This document shows, piece by piece, positions 37,359 through 46,302 of a DNA stretch of 64,000 bases. The position numbers and the translations under genes were made by a program. Position 1 is the stretch's first letter, and every line of letters begins with the position of its first letter. The DNA comes from JAUUSJ01 sp051880475 (GTDB taxonomy: Bacteria; Bacillota; Clostridia; Lachnospirales; Lachnospiraceae): positions 1 through 64,000 of the forward strand of contig JBJEOA010000059.1 in the NCBI GenBank assembly GCA_051880475.1, read 5' to 3'. Below the pieces are notes generated by a model that saw only the letters and a program-made list of their open reading frames with translations, made no database searches and had not been told where the DNA came from.

Positions 37359-38580
37359 GGGATAGTCCATCCTTCCTCTCTTTTCGCTGAATTTTGGTTA
37401 TCTTTGCCTCCATACTTCCATCTCGCATCGTAATCTTTATATTTTGTCCCACTTTCGCCTCTGAAATATTATGCAACATTTTCTCATTTTCCATCTCTAT
37501 ATATCCAAAACCACTCGCAAGTTTTTTCGCAGGAGATTTTGCATCGATTCTTTGCTGGTAGAGAGCCAATTGATGTTTTGCCAAAAACACTCGTCGCTCC
37601 ATTGCATCCTCTATTCGCCTCTCAAGGTCAAAAAGTCTCATCTTTTTCTCTTGTAGTATATCCTCTGGATTAAGATGTTTCAATCGAAGAGATAATTCAT
37701 CTTTTTTTGCCTTCGAAAATACTAACTTTTGTCTCATGAGACTATCTAACTTTTTTTGTGCCCCAAGAAAACTCTGAGCATAAATACTATAGTCTGGAAT
37801 CGCAAGCTCACAGGCTGCTGAGGGAGTAGCGGCTCTTAAATCTGCCACATAATCAGCAATCGTCATATCTATCTCATGACCTGTTCCAGAAATAATCGGT
37901 GTTTTAGCAGCAAAAATTGCTCTTGCCACAATTTCCTCGTTAAACGGCCACAAATCCTCTATCGAGCCACCACCTCGTCCAATGATAATTGTGTCCATAT
38001 CCATTTTATCTAATATCTCAATTCCTCTTACAATTGTCTTCGCAGCGTCCTTTCCTTGCACCTTAGCAGGATAAAGATAAAGCTGCACATAGGGATTTCT
38101 TCTTTTAGCGATACTCTTAATATCTTGAATTGCTGCGCCAGTATTCGCTGTCACAATTCCCACTTTTTTAGGATAGGCAGGGATTTCCTTTTTCAACTCG
38201 TGATCAAACAATCCTTCCTCATAGAGTTTTTGTTTTAAGCGTTCAAATTCCTCATACAAAACACCAATTCCATCTAATTTAATCTCTCTTGCATAAATTT
38301 GATACGTGCCATCTCGCTCATAAACACCTAAATTTCCACTCACAATAACACTTTGTCCATCACTTAACTGAAAATTTAATCCATAGGCTCTATCTCCTTT
38401 AAACATAATACAAGAGATAGTTCCCTTCTCATCCTTTAGAGAAAAATAAATATGACCAGAAGAATGATATTTGCAGTTAGAAACTTCTCCCTTTATAGAG
38501 AGATTTCTAAGCATATAGTCACTTTGAAGCATACGCTTAATATATAAATTAATCTGTCCTACTGTATATACCCTTTTCAT
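37333..38580 (-). CDS. xseA: Exodeoxyribonuclease VII large subunit
   Basis: A 415-residue nuclease subunit. An N-terminal OB fold (TVGQINLYIKRML, IKGEVSNCKYHSSGHIYFSLKD) binds single-stranded DNA, the catalytic region holds VGIVTANTGAAIQDI and IIIGRGGGSIEDLWPFNEE, and a coiled coil and C-terminal segment KLASGFGYIEMENEK follow. It is the first gene of the xseA-xseB-ispA-dxs-tlyA-nadK-argR-recN run. Confidence 0.95.
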   Translation of the reverse strand: MKRVYTVGQINLYIKRMLQSDYMLRNLSIKGEVSNCKYHSSGHIYFSLKDEKGTISCIMFKGDRAYGLNFQLSDGQSVIVSGNLGVYERDGTYQIYAREIKLDGIGVLYEEFERLKQKLYEEGLFDHELKKEIPAYPKKVGIVTANTGAAIQDIKSIAKRRNPYVQLYLYPAKVQGKDAAKTIVRGIEILDKMDMDTIIIGRGGGSIEDLWPFNEEIVARAIFAAKTPIISGTGHEIDMTIADYVADLRAATPSAACELAIPDYSIYAQSFLGAQKKLDSLMRQKLVFSKAKKDELSLRLKHLNPEDILQEKKMRLFDLERRIEDAMERRVFLAKHQLALYQQRIDAKSPAKKLASGFGYIEMENEKMLHNISEAKVGQNIKITMRDGSMEAKITKIQRKERKDGLSHGEREIYN

Positions 38581-38625
38581 ATCTTCCCTCTTTTTCCTCT
38601 ATCTTCCTCAAACACTTCCTCAAAC

Positions 38626-38667
38626 AAAAAAGGGACTGAAAAATTTTGACAGTCCCCCTCTTTTTTG
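38626..38667 (-). terminator. Terminator of asp23-nusB
   Basis: GGGACTG and CAGTCCC (about 38632-38656) form the core stem, flanked by A- and T-runs on both sides; on the minus strand TTTTTTG follows. Confidence 0.8.
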
Positions 38668-38751
38668 TCTTTTTTCTCTGTCTAACTGTCACTGTACTTT
38701 CTGCTATAAAAGCATTTTCTCTCTGATAAAATGGATTATATCAACTAAATA

Positions 38752-39147
38752 TTATACTAATTTTGCTAAAACTCCATTAACGAATCTAGGTGCATTTTCA
38801 TTGCAATACTTTTTCGCTAATTCTACTGCCTCATTAATCGCAACTCCAGTTGGGATATCTTCATCTTTTTTAATCTCATACACCGCCAAACGTAAGATTG
38901 CAAGTTCTGTCTTTCCAAGTCTTTCTAATCTCCAACCTTTACAAATAGATAAAATAATCTCATCAATCTCTTCTAAGGAATCTAAAATAGCATCAATCTT
39001 ATAAATCATATAGCTTTTATCTTCCTCTTTTATTGTTGAAAAATCTTCAAAATACCATTCTAGTTGCTCTCTTAATTCTTCTTCTGAGTTGAATTCTACT
39101 CTAAAAATTAGTTGAAATATTCTCTCTCTTATCTCGCTTCGTTTCAT
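38752..39147 (-). CDS. nusB: Transcription antitermination factor NusB
   Basis: A 131-residue all-helical protein that binds boxA RNA together with S10 for rRNA antitermination. Family landmarks: the N-terminal RSEIRERIFQLIFRVEF, the RLGKTELAILRLAVYEI helix, IPTGVAINEAVELAKKYC and a C-terminal FVNGVLAKLV. It starts 36 nt after the asp23-type gene, so the two form a small operon. Confidence 0.95.
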   Translation of the reverse strand: MKRSEIRERIFQLIFRVEFNSEEELREQLEWYFEDFSTIKEEDKSYMIYKIDAILDSLEEIDEIILSICKGWRLERLGKTELAILRLAVYEIKKDEDIPTGVAINEAVELAKKYCNENAPRFVNGVLAKLV

Positions 39148-39183
39148 ACTCTAACTCCATTCTATGTTATCGCTCTGTGGAGG

Positions 39184-39573
39184 CTATTCTTCTTCCTTTT
39201 GCATTGCAATGCCAGAAATTTTGACATTAATCTCTTCCACAGTAAGTCCTGTCATCGTCTCAATGGCAGATTTTACTCTCTCTTGCACATTGCGACAAAC
39301 TTTTGGAAGATTCACACCGTATTTTAGCTCTAGTGTAAGGTCCACTAAAACTTTACCTTCTGCCACTTGAACCTTCACCCCTTTAGAAAGATTCTTCATG
39401 CCAAGTTTGCTTACAATTCCATTTGTAATATTACCTGACATCTTCTCCACACCTTCCACTTCCGTGGCAGCAAGCGCTGCGATAATCGCAACAACCTCAT
39501 CTGCAATCTGCACCTGACCAAATTGTCCCTCTTCTATTTTATAAACATTATTTATTTCTTGTTCTTTACTCAT
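39184..39573 (-). CDS. Asp23/Gls24 family protein (YqhY-like)
   Basis: A 129-residue Asp23-family protein. The pattern GQVQIADEVVAIIAALAATEVEGVEKMSG, here cut into IADEVVAIIAALAATEVEGV and MSGN, and the VDLTLELKYGVNLPKV strand are diagnostic. YqhY in Bacillus lies next to accBC and nusB and is linked to control of acetyl-CoA carboxylase activity; the nusB neighbour fits. Acc genes are not in this window. Confidence 0.9.
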   Translation of the reverse strand: MSKEQEINNVYKIEEGQFGQVQIADEVVAIIAALAATEVEGVEKMSGNITNGIVSKLGMKNLSKGVKVQVAEGKVLVDLTLELKYGVNLPKVCRNVQERVKSAIETMTGLTVEEINVKISGIAMQKEEE

Positions 39574-39687
39574 AAAAATAGGCCTCCTTTTCCTAAGCTC
39601 ATTATATTATTTTTATAGCGGTATACTATGATATTGAATCTCAAAGGTACTTCGCTTTTATTACGTTAGAACGTATTCCTAATTTAT

Positions 39688-39715
39688 ATTATAACAAAAA
39701 CCTCTTTATTTGCAA
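39688..39715 (-). promoter_or_regulatory. Promoter of asp23-nusB
   Basis: TTGCAA (39715-39710) and TATAAT (39693-39688) on the minus strand with a 16-nt spacer, giving a leader of about 110 nt. It is located between spoIIIAH and the asp23-type gene. Confidence 0.6.
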
Positions 39716-39724
39716 TCTTTTTCT

Positions 39725-40399
39725 TCATTTCGCAATTTTAAGTGTAGAAATTACCATATCGCTAACTTTACAATCCGCAGTCCTAGTCACAATATCTTCA
39801 ATTTGTGCTTTTTGAACGCTAGATAACTCCTGAGCCTGCACACATACATCGACAGAGTCATCTTGAATTGTCACAATGGAATTTAAAAATCCCTTAGAAC
39901 CAAGAAGCTGTTCTGTTGCAGCTTCTTTTTCCATTGTATCAGAGAGAGCTGTCTTTTTAGCAACTGCCTCCTCTTTTTGAGCGTTCGATACATTCGCATC
40001 TTCAATAATGCTTTGCAAATTTTCTTTTGCTTTCGCATAAGTTTGTTCTCTCTCCATCTTTGTACTAGCAATATAATTTGATACATTAGCAGAGGTAAGC
40101 ACTGCCTCTCCAATCTGAGTATCTGTCGCCATCTCACTCTCCTCTAGACTGTCCTTTACTGGAGCACTCACCTCGTCATCATTGCTTGCCTGTGCATTCT
40201 CCCCCTCTTGCTCCTTTTTTTCTATTTCTTCTTTAGAAAATATACTTCCATCCGCTGTTTGCTCGATTACTTCTTGACTCTCTTCCCCCTCTTTTACAAC
40301 AGATAAATCTCTCCCAGAAAAGTTTAAATATCCTGCCACTGCAATCATAACTGCCAAAGCCGTAATAAGCATTTGATTTTTTTTCACTCTAACTTTCAT
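39725..40399 (-). CDS. spoIIIAH: Stage III sporulation protein AH
   Basis: A 224-residue protein with one N-terminal membrane helix (MLITALAVMIAVAGYLNF), an acidic linker and a C-terminal ring-forming domain related to type III secretion ring proteins (EKEAATEQLLGSKGFLNSIV split as EQLLGSKGF, and VCVQAQELSSVQKAQIED). In Bacillus it crosses the intermembrane space and contacts SpoIIQ from the forespore. It overlaps spoIIIAG by 4 nt and is last in the operon. Confidence 0.93.
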   Translation of the reverse strand: MKVRVKKNQMLITALAVMIAVAGYLNFSGRDLSVVKEGEESQEVIEQTADGSIFSKEEIEKKEQEGENAQASNDDEVSAPVKDSLEESEMATDTQIGEAVLTSANVSNYIASTKMEREQTYAKAKENLQSIIEDANVSNAQKEEAVAKKTALSDTMEKEAATEQLLGSKGFLNSIVTIQDDSVDVCVQAQELSSVQKAQIEDIVTRTADCKVSDMVISTLKIAK

Positions 40400-40944
40400 T
40401 TTCCTTCCTCCATTTTTAATACTTTTATTTTATTCACTTCCAAATGAAATAGAACTTGAACTGCCTCCGTCACCTCTTTTACAATAACTGGATTTCCTCC
40501 TCCCTCTAATACAACAACAGCTCCCGCCACCTTTGGCTCTATCTCTTTTATTATGTATGGCTGCTGATTTCCACTATTTTCTGTGAGAACGGTTTCCTCA
40601 TTTTCTTTTATTATATTATCGCTTTTTGTGTCATCTTTCATTTTTTCTTGCTCCGTCTGAATATCTTTATTTAACACCGCCTCCTTAGAAGACTCTAATG
40701 TTAGCATAACCTCTACTTTTCCCACTCCATCAATCGTTCTTAATGTATTTTCTAATTTTTTCTCCATCGCCTCAATATAGGCATCGTTTTCTGTCACTTC
40801 CACTCTTCCCTCCTCCTCTATCTGTGACTCCTGTTTTTGTGGCATACTAAGCACTAAGAGCAAAATTCCCGCCACCGCCATCAGTATAATTTTAGGAAGA
40901 CCAATCTCTTTTATTGAAATTTTTTTCTTTCCATCTTTTTCCAT
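40396..40944 (-). CDS. spoIIIAG: Stage III sporulation protein AG
   Basis: A 182-residue ring-forming protein of the SpoIIIA channel: membrane helix at about 12-33 (IILMAVAGILLLVLSMP) and a ring-building domain with GVGKVEVMLTLESS and the C-terminal GNPVIVKEVTEAVQVLF. In Bacillus it makes a large ring between mother cell and forespore. It starts 4 nt after spoIIIAF and overlaps spoIIIAH. Confidence 0.93.
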   Translation of the reverse strand: MEKDGKKKISIKEIGLPKIILMAVAGILLLVLSMPQKQESQIEEEGRVEVTENDAYIEAMEKKLENTLRTIDGVGKVEVMLTLESSKEAVLNKDIQTEQEKMKDDTKSDNIIKENEETVLTENSGNQQPYIIKEIEPKVAGAVVVLEGGGNPVIVKEVTEAVQVLFHLEVNKIKVLKMEEGK

Positions 40945-40948
40945 ATAT

Positions 40949-41518
40949 CTACTCCTGCACTTTTACATCTATATGAGAATCGTCAAGCTGATAGAAGTCC
41001 TTTATAATTTTTTTTATATTTTCTTTCTCCGCCTTTAAACTATCATAAGACTTCTTCGTCATTGAAATCTCTTCCTCTCCATTTATCTTAAAATCTTTCT
41101 TTTTTAATACTATCTCCACTTTATGAATGATTCCTAAATTTTCTTCTTCCAAATCAACTTCTACTTTTTGTGAATCTATTTTATAATTTTCTGCCTCCAA
41201 AATCTCTCTTATTTGTTGGCCTAATTGTGATTCATATAATTCTTTTTTTCTCTCTTTTTCTCTTTTTTCTAACTCCTTACAGTCATCTTCCATCTGGTTT
41301 TTATCTACTAAAATTATTTGGCGCATCGCCTCTAAACTGACATTTTTTCTCGTTCCTAAAATATCTATTACTGGTTCTATCACTAAAAATACCGTAAGAA
41401 AACCGACAAAAAGTTGAATATAATCCCTATAATTATCGCTTGGTATTAACTCAAGTGCGATAGACGCTAATAGTGAAAATAAAATAATATTTCTAACCCA
41501 ACTATAGAAAAATTCCAA
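40949..41518 (-). CDS. spoIIIAF: Stage III sporulation protein AF
   Basis: A 189-residue protein with two membrane helices near the N-terminus (NIILFSLLASIALELIP and YIQLFVGFLTVFLVIEPV) and a charged C-terminal domain similar in fold to ring-building motifs. It is 3 nt downstream of spoIIIAE. It is part of the mother-cell export apparatus whose loss blocks forespore development. Confidence 0.9.
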   Translation of the reverse strand: MEFFYSWVRNIILFSLLASIALELIPSDNYRDYIQLFVGFLTVFLVIEPVIDILGTRKNVSLEAMRQIILVDKNQMEDDCKELEKREKERKKELYESQLGQQIREILEAENYKIDSQKVEVDLEEENLGIIHKVEIVLKKKDFKINGEEEISMTKKSYDSLKAEKENIKKIIKDFYQLDDSHIDVKVQE

Positions 41519-41521
41519 TTT

Positions 41522-42706
41522 TTACACCTTCTGATTCGTACTCATTGCCGTCATAGCAATTACTAACAAAAAAAGTGCTCCACAAGATAAAAGCACATTT
41601 AATAATAATTTCCCGCTCTCCCCCGCCGCATATAGACATTGAATTAACCTCTTATCTGAGATTGGTTGGAGCAAAGCCGCCGCAATATAATAAGTTAAGA
41701 CAAATAAAATGACTTTTAAGACAGGAACTGATAAAATAATAATTAGACAAAAAATACCTGCCCCTCCGATACTATTTTTAATAATGACACTAGAACCAAC
41801 AATCGTACTTGTCACTGTTCCAAGAAGTTGTCCTGCCCCTGGAATTGCATTTAATCCCTTTTGAATGACATTCACCTTCACAGAATCCGTCGCAGGCAGT
41901 ATCATACTCTGAATCATATTAACTCCAAGGACGATGCCGATGACTCCTTTTAATGCTTGAATAGAGCCTCTTTTTATTAGCTCTGTGAGTTTTGAAAAAT
42001 GGTCCTCCTTCGCCATATTATTGGCAAGTTCCATAATCATATACATATAAATAAGCGGTATAATTCCCTTTAACGTAATCCACTCACAAATGCTAATAAT
42101 AATCATAAAAAACTCATACGTTGCAAGAGAAGTCGTAAGTCCTGTAGACGCTGTGATTGCTAAGCTATACGATGGAATTAATACTCTCATAAAAGATAAG
42201 AGTTTTTCCATGACATCACTCACAATTGATGACATTAAAAAAAAGGAGCTTAAAATCATTGTAAACATTAAAAGATAAGCGGCAAAAAATCCCGTTTCTC
42301 CTACTTGGTGACTAAAAAATACATTCGAAAAATTAGAAAAAAAAGCGGCCATAATTGAGAGAATCATAAGTTCTGCTATCATCTTTTGGTTTGTCCTACA
42401 CTCCTTTCCAATTTGTCTAAAAATTTCTTCTGCAATATTTTTTGCCACCTTTTTGATATCTCCTGATATCAAATCCGTTACGATATCAGAAAATGAGATG
42501 GAAATCTCACTTTCTTTTTCTAACTCCCTTTGTATATCAAATAATTGATATTCTTCCTCTATGTCTATCTTCTCTGAATTTATCATTATTCTCTCTTTTG
42601 CTTCGCTGCAAAGAGAAAATTCCTCTATTTCAGCTGCATAAATCTTTAATGGAAAAAGAAATATATTTAAAGATAGAATTATTATGATTTTTATATTTAT
42701 TTTCAT
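41522..42706 (-). CDS. spoIIIAE: Stage III sporulation protein AE
   Basis: A 394-residue polytopic protein with signal-like N-terminus and about seven to eight membrane helices. The central SFMRVLIPSYSLAITASTGL and LLGTVTSTIVGSSVIIKNSIG regions are characteristic. It is the presumed membrane core of the feeding channel. 8 nt separate it from spoIIIAD. Confidence 0.92.
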   Translation of the reverse strand: MKINIKIIIILSLNIFLFPLKIYAAEIEEFSLCSEAKERIMINSEKIDIEEEYQLFDIQRELEKESEISISFSDIVTDLISGDIKKVAKNIAEEIFRQIGKECRTNQKMIAELMILSIMAAFFSNFSNVFFSHQVGETGFFAAYLLMFTMILSSFFLMSSIVSDVMEKLLSFMRVLIPSYSLAITASTGLTTSLATYEFFMIIISICEWITLKGIIPLIYMYMIMELANNMAKEDHFSKLTELIKRGSIQALKGVIGIVLGVNMIQSMILPATDSVKVNVIQKGLNAIPGAGQLLGTVTSTIVGSSVIIKNSIGGAGIFCLIIILSVPVLKVILFVLTYYIAAALLQPISDKRLIQCLYAAGESGKLLLNVLLSCGALFLLVIAMTAMSTNQKV

Positions 42707-42714
42707 ACTATCAC

Positions 42715-43125
42715 CTATTTCAAAAACTTATAAATCGTCTCTAAGAGCGTATTGATAATAGGCATACTAACTACTAAAATTGTAAGTTTTCCGATAATTT
42801 CTACCTGTGTGGCAATTGACTGATATCCCGCATCTTTACATAAATTTGACGAAAATTCACATACATAGGCAATTCCAATCAATTTTAGTAAAACGGCTAC
42901 ATAAATTGGATTCACATCCATAAGATTTTGAATCGAGTTTAAGAAACTAGTAATAACAGTTAGTTTCTCTACGGCATAAAATAAAAAAAGCAGGCAAAGA
43001 GCAACGCTAAGAATAATTCCAAACTCTGGCTTATATGTCTTTAACTTAAGGGCAAGAAGACTTCCCACTACACCTATTAAAGCTATATGAATAATATCCG
43101 TTTTTAACCACCCTCCTTTTATCAT
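42715..43125 (-). CDS. spoIIIAD: Stage III sporulation protein AD
   Basis: A protein of up to 136 residues with four membrane helices, similar to SpoIIIAC. The ATG at 43125 overlaps the spoIIIAC stop as ATGA. A strong AAAGGAGGG lies inside the first codons (43119-43111), just 3-4 nt before a TTA that corresponds to the usual N-terminus (LKTDIIHIALIG against MQIDIVQIVGLG in Bacillus). Start by coupling at the ATG is the safer call, but a non-standard start is conceivable. Confidence 0.9.
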   Translation of the reverse strand: MIKGGWLKTDIIHIALIGVVGSLLALKLKTYKPEFGIILSVALCLLFLFYAVEKLTVITSFLNSIQNLMDVNPIYVAVLLKLIGIAYVCEFSSNLCKDAGYQSIATQVEIIGKLTILVVSMPIINTLLETIYKFLK

Positions 43126-43316
43126 AATAAAAATAGTTTTTTCATCGTATCAAATAGTTTTTCTATATAGGGAATAACCCAAGATAAAACGATAATTAGC
43201 CCTGCTAAACTAATTAAAAAAGATTGCTCTTCTCTCCCTGAATGTTTTAATACCTGTCCCAAAATCGTAACTAAAATTCCCACCGCCGCAATTTTAAAAA
43301 TTAATTGGACTTCCAT
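43122..43316 (-). CDS. spoIIIAC: Stage III sporulation protein AC
   Basis: A 64-residue two-helix membrane protein, close to the Bacillus length of 68: IFKIAAVGILVTILGQVLKH and SFLISLAGLIIVLSWVIPYI separated by GREEQ. It overlaps spoIIIAD by 4 nt and lies 27 nt after spoIIIAB. Confidence 0.93.
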   Translation of the reverse strand: MEVQLIFKIAAVGILVTILGQVLKHSGREEQSFLISLAGLIIVLSWVIPYIEKLFDTMKKLFLL

Positions 43317-43343
43317 CTCCTTCCCCCTGACATTTCTTAACGT

Positions 43344-43862
43344 TTATAGAAAAATTAATACAAGTAAAATTCCAGAGCTAACTCCGAGACATTGATATAC
43401 TTTCCCTTTTTTATAAAGTTCTTCCCTACTTTTTTTTATTTCCTCACAAAGTTGTTCCATATAAAGCTGCAAACTATCGATTTGACTACGTCCATCCAAA
43501 TATCCAAGACTATTTCCAAGCTGAATTAATGAATTTTTATCATTTTTCGCAAGTTTTGATTCTCCCAAAAGCTTTTCTACTTTTTCTTTCCAAATTTCTC
43601 CCATTCCAGTTTTTCTATTCTCAAGCAACTCCTTCGCCACAGAGCAAAAAAAATTAGAAAATGGCGGTTTTGTCCTCTTAGCAACGCTAAAAAACGCCTC
43701 TGGCAAAGCAGTTTTTTTATATCGAATTTCCCCCTCCAAAATTTGAATAATTCTCTTTAATTCATAAAGCTGCTCTAATCTCATTTTACAGGAATTGGAA
43801 AAATAAAGTCCCCCTAAATATCCTGATAATATTAATAATACACAGCCAACTACCCTTATCAT
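43344..43862 (-). CDS. spoIIIAB: Stage III sporulation protein AB
   Basis: A 172-residue protein with one helix at each end and a helical middle; the family segment LYELKRIIQILEGEIRYKKT with PLPEAF-like ALPEAFFSVAKR, and DGRSQIDSLQLYMEQL, are present. Its fold resembles type II secretion GspF-like halves. It overlaps spoIIIAA by 4 nt. Confidence 0.92.
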   Translation of the reverse strand: MIRVVGCVLLILSGYLGGLYFSNSCKMRLEQLYELKRIIQILEGEIRYKKTALPEAFFSVAKRTKPPFSNFFCSVAKELLENRKTGMGEIWKEKVEKLLGESKLAKNDKNSLIQLGNSLGYLDGRSQIDSLQLYMEQLCEEIKKSREELYKKGKVYQCLGVSSGILLVLIFL

Positions 43863-44812
43863 CTTACTTTTTCTCTAAAAAGTGGATTTCCCATTGAGTC
43901 AAAAATATTTTCGATTGTCCCTACCTCTCTTTTTCCACTTAAAATAATATAGCGGTCAAACATTTTTTCATCTAAAATTTTTCGAATAACAGGTTTTTTC
44001 TTAATATCACCAATTGATTTTCCATGTACTGTTGCGATAATTTTACATCCACAGTTTAGGACATACTCGATTGCCTCTAAATCTTCTCTCGTTCCAATCT
44101 CATCTACGGCAATGACTTTTGGTGACATAGACCGAAGAAGCATTAACATTCCAAGAGATTTCGGACAACAATCTAATACATCCGTTCTAACCCCCAAATC
44201 ATTTTGTGGCACACCGTGATAACATGCTCCAATCTCTCCTCTCTCATCTACTACTCCTACTGTCAATCCAGGTCTTTCTTTTGTCCCATCTGAGATAAGT
44301 CTTATCATATCCCGAAGGAGCGTTGTCTTTCCACAGCCTGGAGGCGAAATAATCATTGTATGACAAATTTTCCCATCATGAAAAATATATGGAAGAATTT
44401 TATTTGCGCATCCCTTTTTTTGATGGGCAAGTCGTATATTCAAAAAAGAAATATGTTTTACATTTTTAATTTTTTCCCCCTCCATCACAATTTTTCCTGC
44501 AATCCCAACTCGATGTCCTCCCCGAATTGTCAAAAATCCCTGTCTAATCTCATCTTCATACGCATAGAGAGAATACTGACTCATATAATCTAATGTTTGC
44601 TCTATATCCCTTCTAGACACAATATAGCTATCTTCCCTTTCTTTGTTTATAGCCCCACAGTAATTTACAAAATACTCTTTATTTTCGTATAATACCATTA
44701 ATGGTTCCTCCACCCTAAGACGAATCTCTTGCAATTTATCTTCCTCTATCGTAAGACTTTGCAAAATATTTTGTATCTTCTCCGAAAAAATGAGCAGCAC
44801 TTCTTCACTCAT
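43859..44812 (-). CDS. spoIIIAA: Stage III sporulation protein AA, secretion-type ATPase
   Basis: A 317-residue AAA+ ATPase similar to secretion ATPases. Walker A is ISPPGCGKTTLLRDMIR, Walker B-like VIAVDEIG, plus VVDERGEIGA and the GGHRVGIAGK segment. It is the first gene of the eight-gene operon and is thought to power the channel. GGGGAG is before the ATG; a possible sigma-E promoter lies about 35-65 nt upstream. Confidence 0.95.
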   Translation of the reverse strand: MSEEVLLIFSEKIQNILQSLTIEEDKLQEIRLRVEEPLMVLYENKEYFVNYCGAINKEREDSYIVSRRDIEQTLDYMSQYSLYAYEDEIRQGFLTIRGGHRVGIAGKIVMEGEKIKNVKHISFLNIRLAHQKKGCANKILPYIFHDGKICHTMIISPPGCGKTTLLRDMIRLISDGTKERPGLTVGVVDERGEIGACYHGVPQNDLGVRTDVLDCCPKSLGMLMLLRSMSPKVIAVDEIGTREDLEAIEYVLNCGCKIIATVHGKSIGDIKKKPVIRKILDEKMFDRYIILSGKREVGTIENIFDSMGNPLFREKVR

Positions 44813-44847
44813 AGTATCTCCCCTCTTTTCCCATTCTCTTTACCATT

Positions 44848-44876
44848 AATATATGTTTTAGGTGAGGGATTATGAC
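44848..44876 (-). promoter_or_regulatory. Possible sigma-E promoter of spoIIIA
   Basis: On the minus strand GTCATAAT (44876-44869) and CATATATT (44855-44848) with a 13-nt spacer resemble the sigma-E -35 (GNATA) and -10 (CATACAHT) elements. The spoIIIA operon is sigma-E-dependent in Bacillus. Confidence 0.35.
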
Positions 44877-44888
44877 TATTATTTTAAA

Positions 44889-44997
44889 AAAAGAGCTACT
44901 GTAAAATAGAGTAGCCTAACGTACCTCCAAAAAGTTAGACCTAAAAATTTAACCATTATAAGGTTGACACACCCTTCTATTTTACAATAACTCTTTT
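44889..44997 (-). terminator. Long stem-loop terminator after ilvA
   Basis: Arms 44889-44910 and 44976-44997 pair in 20 of 22 positions, and a T-run follows on the minus strand, so this can end ilvA and the plsX-ilvA run. The 65-nt loop contains GTACCTCCAAAAAGTTAGAC (44921-44940), similar to an arm of the palindrome at 14.6 kb, and may be an insertion remnant. No other gene lies in 44813-45079. Confidence 0.7.
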
Positions 44998-45079
44998 CTT
45001 AAAATTTTTATTAAAATACTAAGCCAAATTTAGCCAAAATCAAACAAGCTTTACCTAACTTACTTATGTTGGGAAGTTT

Positions 45080-46300
45080 TTAGTAAATATGTTTTGTCTC
45101 ATCTAATTTTGGAGCATATCCCTCTTGTTTTAAGCGATTCATAATCTTATCTTTATGCTCATGGCCAAATGCCTCCATCGTAATGATAAGCTCCACCGCA
45201 CTATTTCTATTAATATTGACAAACTGATTATGTTCCAGCTTAATTACATTTCCTTGCTCCTCAGCAATAACTCTTGATACATTGCAAAGCTCACCTGGTC
45301 GGTCAGGCAAGAGAACAGATACTGTGAAAATTCTTCCTCTTTGGATTAATCCATGCTGTACAAGAGATGCAAATGTAATAACATCCATATTTCCACCACT
45401 TAAAATAGATACGACCTTTTTATCTTCATTTTGTGGGATATGTTTTAAAGCGGCAACAGTCAATAAACCAGAATTTTCTACAAGCATTTTATGATTTTCT
45501 AGCACATCCAAAAATGCTCCAATTAATTCTTCATCCTCAATCGTAATAATATCGTCTAAGTTTCTCTGAATATATGGAAGAAGCTGGTCGCCAGGAGTTT
45601 TTACTGCAGTACCATCTGCGATTGTATTTACTTCGTTTAGGGTTGTCACCTTTCCATTTTCGAGAGACGCCTTCATACAGGCAGCTCCCGCTGGCTCCAC
45701 ACCGATTACACGAATTTGTGGATTTAAAAATTTTGCAAAAGTGGAGACACCAGTCGCCAATCCGCCACCGCCAATTGGAACTAAAATATAGTCAACGGTA
45801 GGAAGTTCTTTTACAATTTCCATTGCGATAGAACCCTGTCCTGTCGCAACATCGAGATCATTAAATGGATGGATAAAAGTATATCCCTTTTCCTTCTCCA
45901 GCTGTTTTGCCTTCTCAGCCGCATCGTCATATACATTTCCATATAAGACAACATCTGCACCGAGAGCTTTTGTTCTATTTACCTTGATAAGAGGAGTTGT
46001 CGTAGGCATAACAATCGTCGCCTTTACTCCAAAGATTTTTGCCGCATAAGCAACACCCTGAGCGTGATTGCCGGCAGAGGCTGTCACAAGACCTCTTTCT
46101 TTTTCTTCTTCTCTTAAAGTACTAATTTTATAATATGCACCGCGGATTTTGTAAGCTCCAGTAAGCTGTAAGTTTTCTGGCTTTAAATATACACGATTTC
46201 CTGTAAGTTCTGAATAATAATCACTCTTTACTAAACTCGTTGGGAGAACAACTTTTGAGATTCTCTCATAAGCATCCTCAAATTTTTGCATTGTTAACAT
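45080..46300 (-). CDS. ilvA: Threonine ammonia-lyase with ACT domain
   Basis: A 406-residue PLP enzyme that deaminates threonine to 2-oxobutyrate. The PLP Lys lies in LTGAYKIRGAYYK, the glycine loop is PIGGGGLATGV, and SAGNHAQGVAYAA is present. The C-terminal 75 residues form one ACT domain (VLLPDRPGELCNVSRVIAE). This medium form occurs in biosynthetic and catabolic enzymes, so tdcB is an alternative name. It begins 2 nt after the ftsY stop, an unusual partner for a cell-division/secretion gene. Confidence 0.9.
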   Translation of the reverse strand: MLTMQKFEDAYERISKVVLPTSLVKSDYYSELTGNRVYLKPENLQLTGAYKIRGAYYKISTLREEEKERGLVTASAGNHAQGVAYAAKIFGVKATIVMPTTTPLIKVNRTKALGADVVLYGNVYDDAAEKAKQLEKEKGYTFIHPFNDLDVATGQGSIAMEIVKELPTVDYILVPIGGGGLATGVSTFAKFLNPQIRVIGVEPAGAACMKASLENGKVTTLNEVNTIADGTAVKTPGDQLLPYIQRNLDDIITIEDEELIGAFLDVLENHKMLVENSGLLTVAALKHIPQNEDKKVVSILSGGNMDVITFASLVQHGLIQRGRIFTVSVLLPDRPGELCNVSRVIAEEQGNVIKLEHNQFVNINRNSAVELIITMEAFGHEHKDKIMNRLKQEGYAPKLDETKHIY

Positions 46301-46302
46301 TT

